A stretch of DNA of 64,000 nt from Enterococcus plantarum (GTDB lineage: Bacteria > Bacillota > Bacilli > Lactobacillales > Enterococcaceae). Within the stretch, counting starts at the first letter, position 1. Every line of letters begins with the position of its first letter. Positions 61,709-64,000 of this stretch are shown here, one piece after another. The position numbers and the translations under genes were made by a program. Location of the stretch: positions 1-64,000 of the forward strand of contig NZ_MIKA01000011.1 in assembly GCF_001730295.1 (NCBI RefSeq), written 5' to 3'. Below the pieces are notes generated by a model. That model ran no database searches and was not told the origin of the DNA. It saw only the letters and a program-made list of their open reading frames with translations.

Positions 61709-62725
61709 TTAAACTGTATAAATGTGATTATCTAGTTGAATATCATTATATGTGATCTCAGTTAATGTTGCATCCATGGTTTTGGATGTAATAGCTAATC
61801 CTTCCCCAGTTTGGACATAAACGGTTCTATTCGTAACGTCATATCCTGACCAGTAACGTGTATAGTCCGTGATCTTCTCTTCTTTCTTCGCATGTTCTAA
61901 GCCACGTGGTATGATTAATGGTCTAAAAATTGCGTACAAGGTATTTATACCTTTTTCTGTATCAAACGTATCCACCATATTTTTATAATAAAAACTGCGT
62001 ACAAAGCGTGAAGGAGAGGTATAATCACCTGGAATACCAAACAAACCATAACCAGTTCCATTTTCAATAGGTTGCAGTGTTAAATCTTTATCGACTTTTT
62101 TTTCAGATACTCCTGTATTTTCAAGCCCAATGTAATTTCTAATGTTCACTGTATGATAATTGTATTCAGGACTATTTGTCATCACGCCGACATAGTCATA
62201 CATTTTAAAACCGCCCGCAACTACTGGTTCTAAAACAACTCCATCACCTGTTTCATCAATAAACGCATAATGCAATGGAAACTGTAATTTAGCGCCTTGA
62301 TATTCATAGAATTGATCCGTCAACATGAATTTTGTGTATGTTTCTCGAAGTTCTTTTACACTTTTAAAATTCGTTAATACATACGTGACAAATTCCTCCC
62401 CAATCATAGGTGTTTTTCCTTGTGCTTCAATTTCGGCTGTCTTACTTCTCGTTGTTTCCACTAAAACTTGACAATCTCCAGCTAAGCCATGTTCGTTGAT
62501 ACCATCATACAGGATTGTAGTATCCTTCGTAGACACGCCTAAAACAGCATATTTACTTTTCCATGGTTGCAATTGACTCTTAACAGTTACACCTTTAGGT
62601 ATAGAAACCAACTTTACATCTAGATCAATTCCTATATCTTCACCAAACATTGACATATTCAAATCCATAGTGCGACCAAAGAAAATATCCTTATTCTTTG
62701 CTATTAATTTAATATTTGTGCACAT
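61709..62725 (-). CDS. Choloylglycine hydrolase family amidase
   Basis: 338 residues starting MCTNIKL, so that Met removal exposes the Cys2 nucleophile of Ntn hydrolases; AAAGG lies about ten bases upstream, and longer starts (to 62764) would destroy this feature. The motifs FFGRTMDLN (Arg and Asp), GLAGDCQVL, GVMTNSPEYNYH (Asn) and SPSRFVRSFYYK (Arg) match the bile salt hydrolase/penicillin V acylase family. It cleaves linear amides. I cannot decide between bile salts, penicillin V and N-acyl homoserine lactones from the motifs. Single gene. Confidence 0.92.
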   Translation of the reverse strand: MCTNIKLIAKNKDIFFGRTMDLNMSMFGEDIGIDLDVKLVSIPKGVTVKSQLQPWKSKYAVLGVSTKDTTILYDGINEHGLAGDCQVLVETTRSKTAEIEAQGKTPMIGEEFVTYVLTNFKSVKELRETYTKFMLTDQFYEYQGAKLQFPLHYAFIDETGDGVVLEPVVAGGFKMYDYVGVMTNSPEYNYHTVNIRNYIGLENTGVSEKKVDKDLTLQPIENGTGYGLFGIPGDYTSPSRFVRSFYYKNMVDTFDTEKGINTLYAIFRPLIIPRGLEHAKKEEKITDYTRYWSGYDVTNRTVYVQTGEGLAITSKTMDATLTEITYNDIQLDNHIYTV

Positions 62726-63341
62726 TTTCAACAACCTTTCTTTATTAAACATATCCTTAAGCATGGCATTGTAAGTAAAAATCCCTTGTTATGAGAGCCG
62801 TTCATTTGATATATGAATCGATTTAGGTTATGCCCCAAAATAGTCTTTGCTGCCTATAATCCCAGTTTATGTTACTTATCTTTAACTGTATACCTTATCT
62901 TATAAAAAATCTAGACTTTTGGGATGTCTTCCACGTTATCACAAACGAAGAATTTTTTATACTTTTACTCAGTTGTTTTCAGCCAAATAGAAGAGGTTGG
63001 GACAAGCGTTTAAATCCCCTAAACTACCATTAGAGTATTATGCTATAACCGATAACCTTAACAATCCAAGTGATTAAAACGGTATTACTACTCAATTTGA
63101 AGGTGGGGAAATATGGTTAAAAGTAAATGTTTAACCATAACAAATCCCTTTGCAAAAAATCAATGTAGAAACCCCGTCTTCAATAATTTATAATAAACGA
63201 ATATTCCTATCTTTTAAAGTTTTGGTTTATAAATACCTATGTCCAAAGCCATGCTACTCTAGATTTTGCTATCTACTTGATAAGGAGTAATTGAATTAAT
63301 AACACAGCTTTTTTTATCTTACTTTGATCCATTTTATATTT
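62726..63341. other. AT-rich region without an accepted gene
   Basis: 616 bp. It contains GGTTGGGACAAGC (62997), related to the short repeat near 4469, a hairpin ATGGTTAAA/TTTAACCAT (63113-63139) and a 26-codon plus-strand frame at 63113-63193 with AAGGTGGGG upstream. I see no larger coding sequence. Confidence 0.4.
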
Positions 63342-63968
63342 TTAAAATGATTCAAGTTCATTAAATGGAAACAGTTTCGTGATCACTTTACCAAGTACAC
63401 GATCCTTAGCCACGAAACCATACTGTCGACTGTCATTCGCATATGGTCGATTATCTCCCAATACAAAGTAATACCCTTCTGGAATAACGACAGTCTTTTG
63501 TTCAAAATCTTCTGTATAGTTGCGACCATTTTTTTGGCTCTCATTAATAGCTTCCACCAAAAATTTTTCATCCACCGGCTGTTCATTAATATACAATGTA
63601 TCGTCTGCATAACGAACCGTCTCTCCTGGGAGGCCAATAATACGGCGAACCTGTGGACCCTTACCACCTACAGTAAAAGCAACCAAATCAAACCGCTTCA
63701 AGTCTCCCTGTTTTCGAATTAATACCTTGTCTCCTTCTCGTAAGGTTGGTACCATACTAAATCCTTGTATCGTTAAAATACTCACAACCATTAGAGTCAA
63801 TCCCACTACCAAAATACTACCACCGGTCAAAGATAAAAACAGTTCTTTAAAAAAAAGAGCTTGACTATTAGAATAATGTTTGTTTTTTGATTCAGTCGGC
63901 TGACACATTCGTTGCCTTTGCTTAGTCGATTCCTCTTGCGATAGTCTGTGAGACTTTGTCTTTTTCAT
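63342..63968 (-). CDS. Type I signal peptidase with Arg at the usual Lys position
   Basis: 208 residues: a hydrophilic N-terminal tail (1-40), one membrane span (about 45-67) and the catalytic domain. Box B is IQGFSMVPTLREGD with nucleophile Ser71; box C is KRFDLVAF; box D is QVRRIIGLPGETV, where other enzymes have KR and the Lys is the general base, but here both are Arg (108-109); box E is FVLGDNRPYANDSRQYGFV. It should remove Sec signal peptides, but the Lys change makes activity uncertain. The DNA reads CGC CGT, so it is a real substitution in this sequence. Confidence 0.85.
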   Translation of the reverse strand: MKKTKSHRLSQEESTKQRQRMCQPTESKNKHYSNSQALFFKELFLSLTGGSILVVGLTLMVVSILTIQGFSMVPTLREGDKVLIRKQGDLKRFDLVAFTVGGKGPQVRRIIGLPGETVRYADDTLYINEQPVDEKFLVEAINESQKNGRNYTEDFEQKTVVIPEGYYFVLGDNRPYANDSRQYGFVAKDRVLGKVITKLFPFNELESF

Positions 63969-64000
63969 TGCTTCTCACTCCACTTATTACTCTTGTGATA

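Noticed and set aside
63113-63193. A 26-codon plus-strand frame after AAGGTGGGG
   Set aside because: It begins inside a hairpin, has unremarkable composition and no context; not enough to call a gene.

Overview
The window is a low-GC Firmicute chromosome segment, most likely from the genus Enterococcus. The enterococcal signs are an AA10 chitin monooxygenase followed by a GH18 chitinase in the arrangement known from E. faecalis EF0362/EF0361, a CopY repressor with a CxCxxxxCxC tail next to CopZ, PTS sugar clusters, PepC, EzrA and AGGAGG ribosome-binding sites. I cannot name a species. Nitrite reduction with a siroheme pathway, as found here, is not usual for E. faecalis or E. faecium, so an environmental species is more likely. 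The NreABC regulators resemble those of staphylococci.

Layout. (1) 1-8050: the right end of an ISL3-type insertion sequence, ezrA, housekeeping hydrolases, aspartate kinase, an acyl-ACP thioesterase. (2) 8200-11270: an XRE/TPR (RNPP-like) regulator divergent from a 20-codon micro-gene, then the chitin degradation pair with a cre-like site. (3) 11280-29411: an AT-rich accessory island bounded by two related serine recombinases pointing outward. It holds a class II lanthipeptide locus (precursor with a cytolysin-like leader and a very unusual 11-serine, 6-cysteine core, LanM, peptidase-ABC exporter), a 918-residue CnaB-repeat protein, an Rgg-like regulator with a divergent 11-codon hydrophobic peptide, and a SipW signal-peptidase cluster with three TasA/CalY-like exported proteins, an FPRTG-anchored protein and a VWA protein. 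This is the most novel part of the window. (4) 29570-36400: ykkCD guanidinium/multidrug SMR pair with a hairpin leader, a candidate small RNA, pepC, a GntR-membrane protein pair, copYZ without copper ATPases, small enzymes.

(5) 36500-46320: a single-strand module for nitrite ammonification: nreABC, sirB, precorrin-2 dehydrogenase, nirB, nirD, cobA, nirC, hemC, hemD. It encodes every step from porphobilinogen to siroheme, the siroheme enzyme itself, the transporter and a sensor system. An NreC-like box lies before nirB and a tandem 122-bp palindromic repeat before nirC. (6) 46400-54720: a YjeM-like transporter, an RpiR-controlled beta-glucoside PTS/GH1 cluster, gene remnants, a degenerate Tag glycosylase and a DUF2188 protein. 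(7) 54750-64000: an SDR oxidoreductase, lemA plus a 25-codon glycine-rich peptide gene, a sucrose operon (scrR-scrA-scrB) with two palindromic operators, a nonsense-interrupted small gene, a 51-nt tRNA-like sequence lacking an anticodon arm, a choloylglycine hydrolase family enzyme and a type I signal peptidase with Arg at the usual catalytic Lys.

No CRISPR array, rRNA, complete tRNA or replication origin was seen. All family assignments are from reading protein motifs; none was checked against a database.
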